A stretch of DNA of 40,268 bases from Deltaproteobacteria bacterium (GTDB taxonomy: Bacteria > Desulfobacterota > Syntrophobacteria > BM002). Within the stretch, counting starts at the first letter, position 1, and each line of letters begins with the position of its first letter. Below the pieces are notes generated by a model. It saw only the letters and a list, made by a program, of their open reading frames with translations. It was not told the origin of the DNA and ran no database searches. Below, one piece after another: positions 9,313 to 18,028 of the stretch. The stretch covers positions 1 through 40,268 of the forward strand of contig JAFDGZ010000043.1 of assembly GCA_019309045.1 (NCBI GenBank). Reading direction: 5' to 3'. A program made the translations under genes and the position numbers.

Positions 9313-10782
9313 TTAATCTGTCGGCAACAGCAAATGTATCCAGGGCAGGACAGCGTCTGGATGTGAATCAGCATCATTTGGATCAGTTTTCCTGCGGTAT
9401 TCGCGAACATTGGCATAGCCATCGCCATCGGCATCAGCAGCGCCATCGTCATTCAGGGGGTTGAGGCCGTATTGGACCTCCCAGCCGTCTTGCATGAAGT
9501 CACCATCTGTGTCAGGCTCATGTGGATTGGTGCCAGCGCTATACTCGGCTAGATTAGTCAGTCCATCCAAGTCTGGGTCATCAGAGGCATCGTTCAGGGA
9601 AGGGTTCAGATTGTTGGCTGCTTCCCAGCTGTCCGGCATACTGTCACCATCACTGTCCACCCCAAGCCTGGTGGAGTTGAAAATTGCCTGAATGGTATGG
9701 TTCGCGTTCACCTTGCTGAAGGTATACTCCTCCACTACACCGACTGATTTGCCGTCTACCTGGACGTCGGCGATAAGATAGCCTGGCTCGGCAGTTATTG
9801 CAAAAGACTGACTGCCGCCACTGGAGACTTCAATCGTGCCAGCGGGTGAAATGGAACCATTAGACCCGGCTGTGGCAGTAATAGTGTAAGTTTTGGCAGT
9901 CTGGCATGAGTCGACACCCTGCTGTCGGCCAAAGTCCTGGGTCCAGTAGTGTCCGTACCGACTGGAACTGTTGTAACTGTAGCCCACACCTATGTCACAG
10001 AAAGAAGAATTGAGGATGTTTGCCCGATGGCCGTCACTATTCATCCAGCCATTCATGACTGCTTCGGGCGTGGAGTAGCCGCCGGCAATATTTTCACCGC
10101 AATAGTTGTAAGAATAACCAGCGGCAACAATGCGCAGGTGAAACTCGCTGCCGTCATAGCTTTCGTGCGCAAAGTAATCCAGCTCTGCCATTTCTTGTGA
10201 ATGGCCAAGAGCGGCATCATAAAGGCGGCCGTCCCAGATCAAGGGAGGAATGCCTGCTGTTTGCCTTTCCAGGTTGACCAGTTCATATACCTCCTGCTCC
10301 ATGGTGGATGGTGTCCCTTGCTCGGCAGCAGGGGAGACGGCCGCAGGGGAATGAATCTCACGGATTACATGCAGACTGCCTTGCAGCGGGCGAATGAGGT
10401 AGCACATTTCGCCGAAATAGATCATTCCTGCCAACCTGTCATCCTCCACCACCAGAGTAACCAGAGCATCCTCTTGCTGCTCGGCATAGCCGATCCAGGC
10501 AAAGCCGCGGGAGCCGCTGCGTTCAACATGATGTAGAAATGCCCTTATATTGACATCCGGAAAAAGGTTCAGAGAGAGTTCTTCGGCATTGCCTCCAGCA
10601 AGCTCGGTAAAGTTAACTTCTACCGAGGCCTGACGAAGCACCACATCTTTGTTTACCGGGAAAGCATCGGCGGACAGAGGCCCGGAATAATCGGCAAACA
10701 GAGCAGCATGGGCAGCGACTGGGGCAAGGGATGCCACAGCGACGACCAGAGAGAGAAGAAAAACTGCGCCGATCTTTCGCAT
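9313..10782 (-). CDS. Secreted CAP/SCP-domain protein with metalloprotease-type prodomain and thrombospondin-3-like repeats
   Basis: A signal peptide (1-26: MRKI, hydrophobic core, AHA cleavage site) shows export. Residues 45-145 (LSLNLFPDV, FAWIGYAEQ, GMIYFGEMCYLIRP, VIREI) resemble the propeptide of reprolysin-like metalloproteases. Residues 162-288 are a CAP domain: VNLERQ, LGHSQEMAELDYFAHES, YCGENIAGG, WMNSDGHRANIL and GHYWTQDFG, with His and Glu at the family's metal or active positions. Residues 297-370 form a beta-rich repeat (TAGSNGSISPAG, AEPGYLIADVQVDG). Residues 375-475 hold thrombospondin type 3-like Asp-rich calcium repeats (DSDGDSMPDSWE, DTDGDFMQDGWE, DADGDGYANVREY). There is no C-terminal anchor. 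GGGGAG lies 6 bases before the ATG. The substrate is unknown; CAP proteins of bacteria have few proven roles. Confidence 0.88.
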   Translation of the reverse strand: MRKIGAVFLLSLVVAVASLAPVAAHAALFADYSGPLSADAFPVNKDVVLRQASVEVNFTELAGGNAEELSLNLFPDVNIRAFLHHVERSGSRGFAWIGYAEQQEDALVTLVVEDDRLAGMIYFGEMCYLIRPLQGSLHVIREIHSPAAVSPAAEQGTPSTMEQEVYELVNLERQTAGIPPLIWDGRLYDAALGHSQEMAELDYFAHESYDGSEFHLRIVAAGYSYNYCGENIAGGYSTPEAVMNGWMNSDGHRANILNSSFCDIGVGYSYNSSSRYGHYWTQDFGRQQGVDSCQTAKTYTITATAGSNGSISPAGTIEVSSGGSQSFAITAEPGYLIADVQVDGKSVGVVEEYTFSKVNANHTIQAIFNSTRLGVDSDGDSMPDSWEAANNLNPSLNDASDDPDLDGLTNLAEYSAGTNPHEPDTDGDFMQDGWEVQYGLNPLNDDGAADADGDGYANVREYRRKTDPNDADSHPDAVLPWIHLLLPTD

Positions 10783-11199
10783 GAATGCTCCCCTAGGACT
10801 AGGCGCCCTGTCTTATGTGGGCCCCTGTTACTGCTGGAGTGATCTGCAGCAGCAGTCTGTTGTTCGCTCCTGTCTCAGTTTATGAAAGAAAGTTGTCACC
10901 GGGTAAAGCAAGTCGCATGCCCGAGAGAAGGCATGCATGGCAGTTTGTTGAGCAAAACCTGCTTTTTTAAATTAATCGTGTAATATCACAATGTTACATA
11001 AAGAGATTTGCGAATTTCTCCACTTGCTGAACAGCTGGAAATGTTTGCCCGAGAACATGCTCAGCTTCGAGCTGTATATGATTTTGTACTGCTGTCCAGC
11101 GAGGGTAGGCAAACGTGCATGGAGCCAGCCCAGCGGTCTCATGAAACAGGTAAAACGACCGGCCCGCTCGGTATGCTACCGGCAGCAGAAAAATGAAGC
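10783..11199. other. Intergenic region with a hairpin and a possible short rightward frame
   Basis: The 417 bases lie between mpl and the CAP gene, both leftward. GCATGCC (10915-10921) and GGCATGC (10930-10936) make a 7-bp hairpin in the CAP leader. TGTAA/TTACA half-sites lie at 10979-10998. A rightward frame of 62 codons starts with TTG at 11008 and ends at 11196. Its middle would encode a helix (LAEQLEMFAREHAQLRAVYD), but it lacks a good ribosome-binding site and clear codon bias, so I do not call it a gene. Confidence 0.4.
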
Positions 11200-12627
11200 T
11201 CAGCGGCACTGCAACACTTCAATTATTCTCTGATGCAAATTGTCAAAGGAGCCGGTGGACATGAGCAGCAGCACATCCCCCGGTTCTGCCCTGCTGGAGA
11301 TAAAATGCAGTATGGCGTCGGCATCGGCGAAATGATGGGCTTCCACTCCTCGCTTGCCTATGGCTGCGGCCAGTTTTTCCACAGAGAGCCTTTCTGCAGC
11401 AGGGATGCTTTCCAGGCCGGGCGGCTCTTTCAACAGCACCATATGGGCTGCATCAAAGGCCTCAGCATAGGCCTGCTGAAACACGCCTCTCCTGCTAGAG
11501 TTGGTGCGCGGCTCAAAAATAGCCCAGAGGCGGTGTCCAGGATAGTACTGCTGCAGTGCTCTGACTGTGGCATTAACAGCTGTAGGGTGGTGAGCAAAAT
11601 CATCGATTATTGTAATGCCGTCAACTCGAGCGCGCACCTCCTGCCGGCGCCGGACGCCCTTGAATGTGGAGAGTGCCTCAACCATGGCGGCAGCTGCCAC
11701 CTCCAGTTCGTGGGCCACAGCAATAGCGGCGAGAACATTGCTCACATTGTGCCTGCCAGGGAGGGATGAACCCAGCTGGATCTGCAAGTCTGAGGGGCCG
11801 CTGACTAGAAAATTGGTGCGCCCCTGGGTGCAAAGAATTTTGCTGGCCATATAGTCGGCCTGCTCGCGAATGCCATAGGTTACTACTTTACAGACAGCCT
11901 CTTTTTGCAACTCTCGGACATTCGGGTCGTCAGCATTGGCAACCAGGATGCCCTGGGGCGGAATGAGGGAAACGAGCTGCGAGAACGCTTGTTTTACAGC
12001 CTGCAAGTCAGCGAAGATGTCAGCATGATCAAACTCCACACTGGTGAGGATGCAGACGTGTGGGCGGTAATGGAGAAATTTTGGACCCTTGTCGAAGAAG
12101 GCAGTGTCGTATTCGTCACCCTCCACCACAAAATAAGGACCGTTGCCGAGGCGGTAGCTCTGCTGCCAGTTGGACATAATGCCGCCCACCAGGCAACCCG
12201 GATCCATGCCGGCAGTAGTGAGGAGCCAGGCCAGAAAAGTGGTGGTCGTTGTCTTGCCATGGGTGCCAGCCACCACAACCGGCAAGCGACCTTCCAGAAA
12301 GAAGCGGCTGACGGCTTGTGGCATTGAGCAGTAAGGTAAACCCTGCTCGAGAACGGCCTGGGCTTCAGGATTATCACGGCGGATTACATTGCCGATAATC
12401 ACCAGATCGGGAAGAGGTTGGAGATTTTCCAGTGCATATCCCTGGTTAATGGCAATTCCTCTGGCCCTCAGAAAAGTGCTCATGGGAGGATAAATATCCT
12501 GATCCGAGCCTTGCACCTGGCAGCCGGCCTCCTGGAGCATAGCTGCCAGGGTGCCCATGCCAGTGCCGCAGATGCCCAGCATGTGGATCCGTTTGCAGAA
12601 TTTTGACGTCGGTACACTGTCTTTCAT
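11200..12627 (-). CDS. mpl: UDP-N-acetylmuramate:L-alanyl-gamma-D-glutamyl-meso-diaminopimelate ligase
   Basis: A Mur-ligase-family enzyme that joins recycled murein tripeptide to UDP-MurNAc in the cytosol, bypassing MurC-MurE. The N-terminal Rossmann part has IHMLGICGTGMGTLA and GSDQDIYPPMS. The ATP loop is GTHGKTTTTT. VEGDEYDTAFFDKGPKFLHY is the signature separating Mpl from MurC. SVEFDHADIF and DDFAHHPTAV follow, and the C-terminal domain has FEPRTNSSRR. The ATG at 12627 gives 475 residues and follows GAGGA, with MKDSVPTS leading into the first strand. An upstream extension of 55 codons has no family support. It ends a leftward run with an LD-carboxypeptidase and a serine hydrolase, together forming a recycling group. 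Confidence 0.93.
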   Translation of the reverse strand: MKDSVPTSKFCKRIHMLGICGTGMGTLAAMLQEAGCQVQGSDQDIYPPMSTFLRARGIAINQGYALENLQPLPDLVIIGNVIRRDNPEAQAVLEQGLPYCSMPQAVSRFFLEGRLPVVVAGTHGKTTTTTFLAWLLTTAGMDPGCLVGGIMSNWQQSYRLGNGPYFVVEGDEYDTAFFDKGPKFLHYRPHVCILTSVEFDHADIFADLQAVKQAFSQLVSLIPPQGILVANADDPNVRELQKEAVCKVVTYGIREQADYMASKILCTQGRTNFLVSGPSDLQIQLGSSLPGRHNVSNVLAAIAVAHELEVAAAAMVEALSTFKGVRRRQEVRARVDGITIIDDFAHHPTAVNATVRALQQYYPGHRLWAIFEPRTNSSRRGVFQQAYAEAFDAAHMVLLKEPPGLESIPAAERLSVEKLAAAIGKRGVEAHHFADADAILHFISSRAEPGDVLLLMSTGSFDNLHQRIIEVLQCR

Positions 12628-12795
12628 GGCGGCTTCCTCGGAGGAGATCTCGACTGCCACTTGGCTATTGTCTCCACAACTGTTCAGGGGAGATTCATGG
12701 GCATGCTGCCCGCTGCTGTTGAAAAAGATTGCATTATTCGGGCCAGGAAATACACCTCTAAACATGCCTGTAGCATCTGCACCGCACTCCACATT

Positions 12796-13893
12796 TCAAC
12801 CATACTGCTCCATCACCATATCGTGGAGCAGCGGTCTGAACTCCCTTATCCTGTCATTTTTTCTGGTGGGATGGACCCGGTTGCTCAGCAGGATCACCGC
12901 CACTTCTCTGTCCATGTCCAGCCACATGGATGTGCCGGTGAAGCCAAGATGTCCTATGCTGCGGCGAGAAAAATAACGCCCAGCACTCGAACCCGAAGAT
13001 GAAGGAGTGTCGAAGCCCAGAGCCCAACTGCTGTGTGGATCCAGGTCAGCAGGCCGCAGGAAGGTGGCCAACAGCTCTGCCGACCACAAAGGAAAGGGCC
13101 CTCTCGACTTGATGGTGTCCACAAGGGCCTGGAGCAGCCATTTGATATCCTGAGCCGTGCCAAAAAGTCCGGAGTGGCCGCACACCCCGCCAACCACGTA
13201 GGCATTCTCGTCATGCACTTCCCCAACAAGCACTCGACCCCGCCAGGGGCACTGTTCAGTGGCTGCATAATCCTGGCCACTATGGGCGGCAGCTGAACCG
13301 ACTGGCAGAAATGCCAGAGTCGAACAGCCGAGCAGGCTATAGAGCTTCTGCTGGGTGAATCTGTGCAAGTCCAGGCCAGTCTTGAGCTCAATGAGCCAAT
13401 CGAGGAGCATGTATCCCAGGTCGCTGTACACCGTTGCACTTCCAGGTGAGTGTGCCAGCGGTTCCTGCAGGAGGAGTTCCCGCAGGCGAGTCTTGCGGGC
13501 GGACATGGGCAGGTCCTGCAGGGTCAGATAGTAAGGCTGCCAACTGGGCAAGCCAGAGCAGTGACAGAGGAGTTGCCTGACAGTAATGTCGCTTTTGTCT
13601 GCTGGCACCAGATGGCGAGGCAACAGCTCAGACAAACGGCTGTCAAGATGCAGAACCTCAGCCGTTGCCAGGGTGAGAATGGCAAGAGCCGTGGCAAGAG
13701 GCTTGGTTAGTGAGGCCAGATCAAAAAGGGTATGCCTGCTCATGGGCCGCTGCACAGGCAGTACACAGGCGCTGCCCACAGCATGGCACAGCATTGTTTT
13801 GCCCCTGCGGCTTACCAGCAGCACAGCACCGGGAAATACTCCCTCGGCAACGGCTTCCTCTAGGAGCTGGCGAATGCTTGATGCAGCAGTCAT
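12796..13893 (-). CDS. Serine hydrolase of the beta-lactamase / class C fold
   Basis: The penicillin-binding-type motifs are present: SLTK at 61-64 (nucleophile Ser and Lys), YSDLGYMLLDWLIE in the place of the YxN motif, and HLGFTGTS where KTG would stand. It has 365 residues and no signal peptide, so it is probably cytosolic, unlike true class C beta-lactamases. The start ATG overlaps the stop of the LD-carboxypeptidase gene as ATGA, which implies translational coupling; no separate ribosome-binding site is seen. It lies between ldcA-like and mpl genes, so a role in muropeptide breakdown (esterase, amidase or peptidase) is likely by context. The reaction itself cannot be read from the sequence. 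Confidence 0.85.
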   Translation of the reverse strand: MTAASSIRQLLEEAVAEGVFPGAVLLVSRRGKTMLCHAVGSACVLPVQRPMSRHTLFDLASLTKPLATALAILTLATAEVLHLDSRLSELLPRHLVPADKSDITVRQLLCHCSGLPSWQPYYLTLQDLPMSARKTRLRELLLQEPLAHSPGSATVYSDLGYMLLDWLIELKTGLDLHRFTQQKLYSLLGCSTLAFLPVGSAAAHSGQDYAATEQCPWRGRVLVGEVHDENAYVVGGVCGHSGLFGTAQDIKWLLQALVDTIKSRGPFPLWSAELLATFLRPADLDPHSSWALGFDTPSSSGSSAGRYFSRRSIGHLGFTGTSMWLDMDREVAVILLSNRVHPTRKNDRIREFRPLLHDMVMEQYG

Positions 13894-14801
13894 GGTTCGG
13901 TAGCTGTATGGAGATAGCTGAGCGTGGCCTTGGCAGCATCCAGGGTGGCTGGGATGCCCAGGGGCAAAGTGAAGTTCCTGGAGCCGTGCCCCACGGGAGC
14001 TCCCGCAAGCACAGGAAAGGAACAGCCCGCCAACCGTTCGTCGAAAAGCTCTAGAATCTGAGCTGGCGGGGCACAGTCTGTAAAGTCTCCCAGTAAGAGT
14101 CCCTTGATGCCAGCCAGTAGACCACAATGCACAAGCTGGGTGAGCATCCTGTCAACGCGGTACAGTGATTCGCCTCTGTCCTCGAGCAAGAGAATTGCGC
14201 CGTTGAAAGAAGGCAGGAATCTACTGCCCACAAGATGGCTGATGGTGGTGAGGTTCCCTCCCAGGACAGGGCCGGTTGCTCTGCCAGGAAGAAGACATTC
14301 ACAATTTTCAAAGTGAAGTGTCAGGGGCTCTTCACTGCTGAGCACCTTCCACAGGCATTGAAGGCTCTGACCGTCAATGGTTGCCAGATTCGCAACCGTA
14401 GGTCCATGAAAGCAAATTATCCCTGCATGTCTGTAACAGGCGAGAAGCAATGAGGTGAGATCGCTAAACCCCACGAGAATCTTGGGTGTCTGTCGCAGCA
14501 TCTCATAGCTCAGCCTCGGCAGGATCCGCAAAGAGCCGTAGCCACCTCTGGCAGAGAATATTGCCTTGAGGTCTGAGTCTCGGAAAGCTTCATTCAGTTG
14601 ACTGCTGCGATAGTCGTCGCTGCCCGCCAGATAGGCAAAGCGGGGGTCAACCTCGAGGGGGGCAACGTTAACCTGTAAAGCAAACTCGTCCAGCCGTTCG
14701 AGGCCGGCCTCCAGTTCGTCTGCAGGGCTGGGGCTCGCCGGCGTCAATACCGCAACGCGATCTCCGGGGTGCAAGCGGCGAGGTCTCAAAGGTGGCAGCA
14801 T
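13890..14801 (-). CDS. Muramoyltetrapeptide LD-carboxypeptidase (peptidase S66)
   Basis: It removes the terminal D-Ala from recycled murein tetrapeptide in the cytosol, giving the tripeptide that Mpl reuses. Visible are HPGDRVAVLTPASP at the N-terminus, FSARGGYGSLRILP, the nucleophile Ser in GFSDLTSLLLA, GPVLGGNLTTISHLVGS, LLLEDRGE with the Glu, and GAPVGHGSRNFTLPLG with the His of the Ser-Glu-His triad. I chose the ATG at 14801 (303 residues). An AAGGA lies 14 bases before it, which is long; a GTG at 14825 is the alternative. It has no signal peptide. Its stop overlaps the next start by four bases. Confidence 0.9.
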   Translation of the reverse strand: MLPPLRPRRLHPGDRVAVLTPASPSPADELEAGLERLDEFALQVNVAPLEVDPRFAYLAGSDDYRSSQLNEAFRDSDLKAIFSARGGYGSLRILPRLSYEMLRQTPKILVGFSDLTSLLLACYRHAGIICFHGPTVANLATIDGQSLQCLWKVLSSEEPLTLHFENCECLLPGRATGPVLGGNLTTISHLVGSRFLPSFNGAILLLEDRGESLYRVDRMLTQLVHCGLLAGIKGLLLGDFTDCAPPAQILELFDERLAGCSFPVLAGAPVGHGSRNFTLPLGIPATLDAAKATLSYLHTATEP

Positions 14802-14909
14802 GGGCTTGCAGCTATTCCTTTTCACAGATGGCTGCCGGGTTTTGCCTGAAGGGCGAGGCGGGAAGGTGCCTGCTCCACAAGGGAGCAAGCTGCAGCCGCA
14901 CCCAGCAGT

Positions 14910-15701
14910 TCATCGTTTACTCGACTTTGCCTCTGGGCGGTTTCTTTCAAATATGATCCTGAGACCCTCGAGAGTGAGGTCGTCATCCACCACCTGGATC
15001 TCTTCTGATTCGTTGGCGATCAGAGCCGCCAGGCCGCCAGTGGCCACAACCATTGGTTCTGTGCCCATTTCTCTCTTGATGCGTCTGACAATGCCGTCCA
15101 CCAGACCGGCGTAGCCATAAATGATGCCCACATTCATAGCACTGATAGTATCCTTGGCAATAATGTTTTTTGGTTTGGCAAAGATTTCTACCCGCGGCAG
15201 TTTGGATGCCTTCTGGAAAAGAGCTTCACAGGATATGAGCACCCCGGGGCTGATCACCCCCCCCAGGTATTCCCCTTTGGGTGAAACATAATCGAAGGTA
15301 GTGGCAGTACCAAAATCAACGATGATAAGAGCGCTCTTGTACTTGTGATAAGCTGCCACTGCGTTTACAATACGGTCCGCCCCCACTTCTTTGGGATTGT
15401 CATAAAATATGGGCATTCCCGTACGAATTCCAGGTTCGATGATGAGCGGCACCAGATGGAAATACTTGCCGGCAAATTCGACAATAGTGTTGAGCATGGG
15501 CGGCACTACGCAGGAGACTACCATGTGCGTTACATCTTCAAAGCGAACATCTCTGGCAGCAAAGAGATTTCTCATGAGAATACCGTACTCGTCGGCAGTA
15601 ATGTCCTGTTCGGTGCGAATGCGCCAGTGAGTGACCAGGATGTTCTCCCGGTAGAGGCCGAGAACGGAATTGGTATTCCCTATATCCAGGGCGAGAAGCA
15701 T
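14910..15701 (-). CDS. coaX: Type III pantothenate kinase
   Basis: It phosphorylates pantothenate, the first step of coenzyme A synthesis, and belongs to the acetate kinase/Hsp70-like fold. The N-terminal phosphate loop is [47 protein letters not shown] and [10 protein letters not shown] are all family signatures; the Asp in GADRI is the usual catalytic base. ATGGLAALI is near the end. The length, 263 residues, is normal. AGGAG lies 10 bases before the ATG. It follows glmM after 107 bases on the same strand. Type III kinases are not feedback-inhibited by CoA, as known for the family. Confidence 0.95.
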   Translation of the reverse strand: MLLALDIGNTNSVLGLYRENILVTHWRIRTEQDITADEYGILMRNLFAARDVRFEDVTHMVVSCVVPPMLNTIVEFAGKYFHLVPLIIEPGIRTGMPIFYDNPKEVGADRIVNAVAAYHKYKSALIIVDFGTATTFDYVSPKGEYLGGVISPGVLISCEALFQKASKLPRVEIFAKPKNIIAKDTISAMNVGIIYGYAGLVDGIVRRIKREMGTEPMVVATGGLAALIANESEEIQVVDDDLTLEGLRIIFERNRPEAKSSKR

Positions 15702-15808
15702 GGCAGTTAGTCTCCTGGCAACGACCGGTCGAGCGGCTCATATTGTGCGGATGTCAGCCAGCGGTCAGAAACAGTGTTGGGCGGGCGACAGAAGTGAGCT
15801 TCTTCCTG

Positions 15809-17158
15809 CTAGGCCATTGCTTTTTCTATGACTGCAGCAGTTTCTTCAGCCAGTGTTGCCACCAGTTCTTGATCCTTGCCCTCCACCATTACCCTGATCA
15901 CTGGTTCGGTGCCTGAAGCACGAATAAGCAGCCGCCCGGTTTCTCCCAGCTTTTCCTGCACCATCTTTACAGTGCGGGTTACCTCTGGCAAACTTTCCAG
16001 CGGTTTCTGCTCTTTGACTTTCACGTTGACGAGATGCTGGGGATAGCGTTCCATCACAGATGCCAGTTCCGAAAGAGGCTTCTCTTCTGTCAGCATGACC
16101 TCGAGAAGTTTGAGAGCAGACAGTATGCCGTCCCCGGTGGTGTTGTGGTCCAGGAAAATGATGTGTCCTGACTGTTCACCTCCCAGGTTGAATCCCCCCT
16201 GACGCATTCTTTCTGCCACGTAGCGATCTCCCACAGGCGTTCGCTCCACAGTGCCGCCCAGAGATCTGATGGCAACCTCCAGACCCATGTTGCTCATAAC
16301 TGTGGTGACGAGGGTGTTCTGCTTCAGCTGCTGGTCTCGCAACATGCGGCCAGCGCAGATGACCATCAATTGGTCGCCATCCACCACCCGTCCTTTCTCA
16401 TCCACACAGATGACTCTGTCGGCATCTCCATCGAAGGCAACGCCGAGGTTGGCCCCAGACTCCCGAACAAGTTCTGCCACCACCTGGGGATAGAGGCTGC
16501 CGCAGCCATCATTAATATTGTGGCCGTCCGGATTGACCCCTGTGAGCACAAGCTCGGCTCCCAGTTCCTCGAAAACTGCCGGGGCGACCTTGTAGGCGGC
16601 ACCATTGGCACAGTCCACTGCTATCTTGATGCCATCCAGGGTCAAATCTCGAGAGAGGGCATGTTTCAAGAAGACCACGTAACGGCCAACAGCATCATCG
16701 ATCCGGAAAGCCTTGCCCACTTCTTCAGCAGTGGGACGAAGATGGTCGATGCCGTTGGTGAAGATCAAATCTTCAATGCGCTGTTCGATTTCATCCGGCA
16801 ATTTGAAGCCGTCTCGAGAGAAGAATTTTATGCCATTGTCCTGAAAAGGATTGTGAGAGGCAGAGATGACCACCCCGGCGTCTGCCCTCATGCTGCTGGT
16901 AATGAAGGCAATGCCGGGAGTGGGCAGGGGGCCGACCAGCAAGACATCAACGCCCATTGAACAGATGCCGGATGCAATGGCATTCTCGATCATATATCCT
17001 GACAGACGGGTATCTTTGCCGATGACGATCTTGGGTCGCCGGGTGGTGTTCTTGAACACGTAAGCGGCTCCACGCCCCAGCTGTAAGGCGATCTCGCTGG
17101 TCATAGGATATACATTGGCTACGCCTCTAACACCGTCTGTGCCAAATATTTTGCCCAT
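15809..17158 (-). CDS. glmM: Phosphoglucosamine mutase
   Basis: It interconverts glucosamine-6-phosphate and glucosamine-1-phosphate, feeding UDP-GlcNAc for murein and lipopolysaccharide. The start [15 protein letters not shown] is typical. The catalytic phosphoserine is S101 in [16 protein letters not shown]. The metal loop is [10 protein letters not shown], and the sugar-binding loop is [13 protein letters not shown]. The C-terminal phosphate site is [16 protein letters not shown]. The length, 449 residues, is full. AGAGGA precedes the ATG by 7 bases. It follows folP after only 18 bases. In many bacteria the diadenylate cyclase gene and ybbR sit between these two genes; here they do not. 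Confidence 0.96.
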   Translation of the reverse strand: MGKIFGTDGVRGVANVYPMTSEIALQLGRGAAYVFKNTTRRPKIVIGKDTRLSGYMIENAIASGICSMGVDVLLVGPLPTPGIAFITSSMRADAGVVISASHNPFQDNGIKFFSRDGFKLPDEIEQRIEDLIFTNGIDHLRPTAEEVGKAFRIDDAVGRYVVFLKHALSRDLTLDGIKIAVDCANGAAYKVAPAVFEELGAELVLTGVNPDGHNINDGCGSLYPQVVAELVRESGANLGVAFDGDADRVICVDEKGRVVDGDQLMVICAGRMLRDQQLKQNTLVTTVMSNMGLEVAIRSLGGTVERTPVGDRYVAERMRQGGFNLGGEQSGHIIFLDHNTTGDGILSALKLLEVMLTEEKPLSELASVMERYPQHLVNVKVKEQKPLESLPEVTRTVKMVQEKLGETGRLLIRASGTEPVIRVMVEGKDQELVATLAEETAAVIEKAMA

Positions 17159-17176
17159 GGCCCGTCCTCTCTCGAA

Positions 17177-18028
17177 CTAGTCAGCATGCAATACAGTGTC
17201 CACCATATCTGCCAGTTGACGGCATATCTCGACCTCGTGCACCCGCAGGATATGAGCCCCGTGCAGAATGCCCACACAGGCAGTGGCCCAGGATCCTGGT
17301 TCGCGTTCAGTTACTTCCTTGTCGAGCACCGCACCAATAAAAGATTTTCTCGAAGTGCCGAGAAGAATCGGCAGCTGCAAAACAGTCAGAGCATCCAGAT
17401 GCTTGAGCAGGAGCAGGTTGTGCCTCACAGTCTTGCCAAAGCCTATACCCGGATCAATGAGCAGCTGCTTTCTATCAATGCCGGCAGCACAGGCGTATTG
17501 AACTCTCTCTTGCAGAAAACTTATGATTTCAGCAAGGAGGGCATCATAGCGGGGATTCTTCTGCATGGTCCGCGGGGTTCCCTGCATGTGCATGAGGACC
17601 ACCGGCACATTGGCAGCAGCCGCCACCTTGCTCATTTCTGGATCTGCCCGCAGAGCGGTGATATCGTTGATCACAGTTGCTCCCACCTCCAGAGCGGCGC
17701 GAGCCACTTCGGCCTTTGCCGTATCTACAGAGATGGGAATGGTCAGCCGCTTTGCCAGTTCAGCAATAACTGGAATGACGCGCCGCAGCTCTTCTTGCAG
17801 AGGAACAGGTTCAGAAAAAGGCCTGGTGGATTCACCGCCCACATCCAGGAGATCTGCCCCCTGCGAGGCAAGCAATTCTCCCTGGCGGATGGCCTGCTCA
17901 ATCTGATAGAATTCGCCGCCGTCCGAAAATGAGTCTGGTGTTACATTGATGACCCCCATGAGCAGGGTCCGTTTGCCAAGCTCGAGGGTCTTGCTGCCGC
18001 ATTTAATAGAATATAATGCCCGGTTCAA
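17177..18028 (-). CDS. folP: Dihydropteroate synthase
   Basis: It condenses 6-hydroxymethyl-dihydropterin pyrophosphate with p-aminobenzoate in folate synthesis, and is the sulfonamide target. Both signatures are present: [16 protein letters not shown] near residue 25, and [14 protein letters not shown] about 35 residues later. [50 protein letters not shown] and GTSRKSFIG follow in order. The length, 283 residues, is normal. The start is TTG, overlapping the ftsH stop as TTGA, with GGGAGAG eight bases upstream; there is no earlier ATG. Coupling to ftsH is therefore likely. Confidence 0.95.
   Translation of the reverse strand: MNRALYSIKCGSKTLELGKRTLLMGVINVTPDSFSDGGEFYQIEQAIRQGELLASQGADLLDVGGESTRPFSEPVPLQEELRRVIPVIAELAKRLTIPISVDTAKAEVARAALEVGATVINDITALRADPEMSKVAAAANVPVVLMHMQGTPRTMQKNPRYDALLAEIISFLQERVQYACAAGIDRKQLLIDPGIGFGKTVRHNLLLLKHLDALTVLQLPILLGTSRKSFIGAVLDKEVTEREPGSWATACVGILHGAHILRVHEVEICRQLADMVDTVLHAD

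Noticed and set aside
9400-9470. Repeating GCCATCGCCATCGGCATC-like DNA
   Set aside because: It is simply the coding sequence for Asp/Gly-rich calcium repeats in the CAP protein.
11090-11190. A stretch with GGCAAAC and paired GC segments suggesting a c-di-GMP riboswitch
   Set aside because: I could not place the conserved core and both stems of either known c-di-GMP class.
12628-12792. A 55-residue N-terminal extension of Mpl
   Set aside because: It has no family similarity, and the ATG at 12627 has its own GAGGA site.
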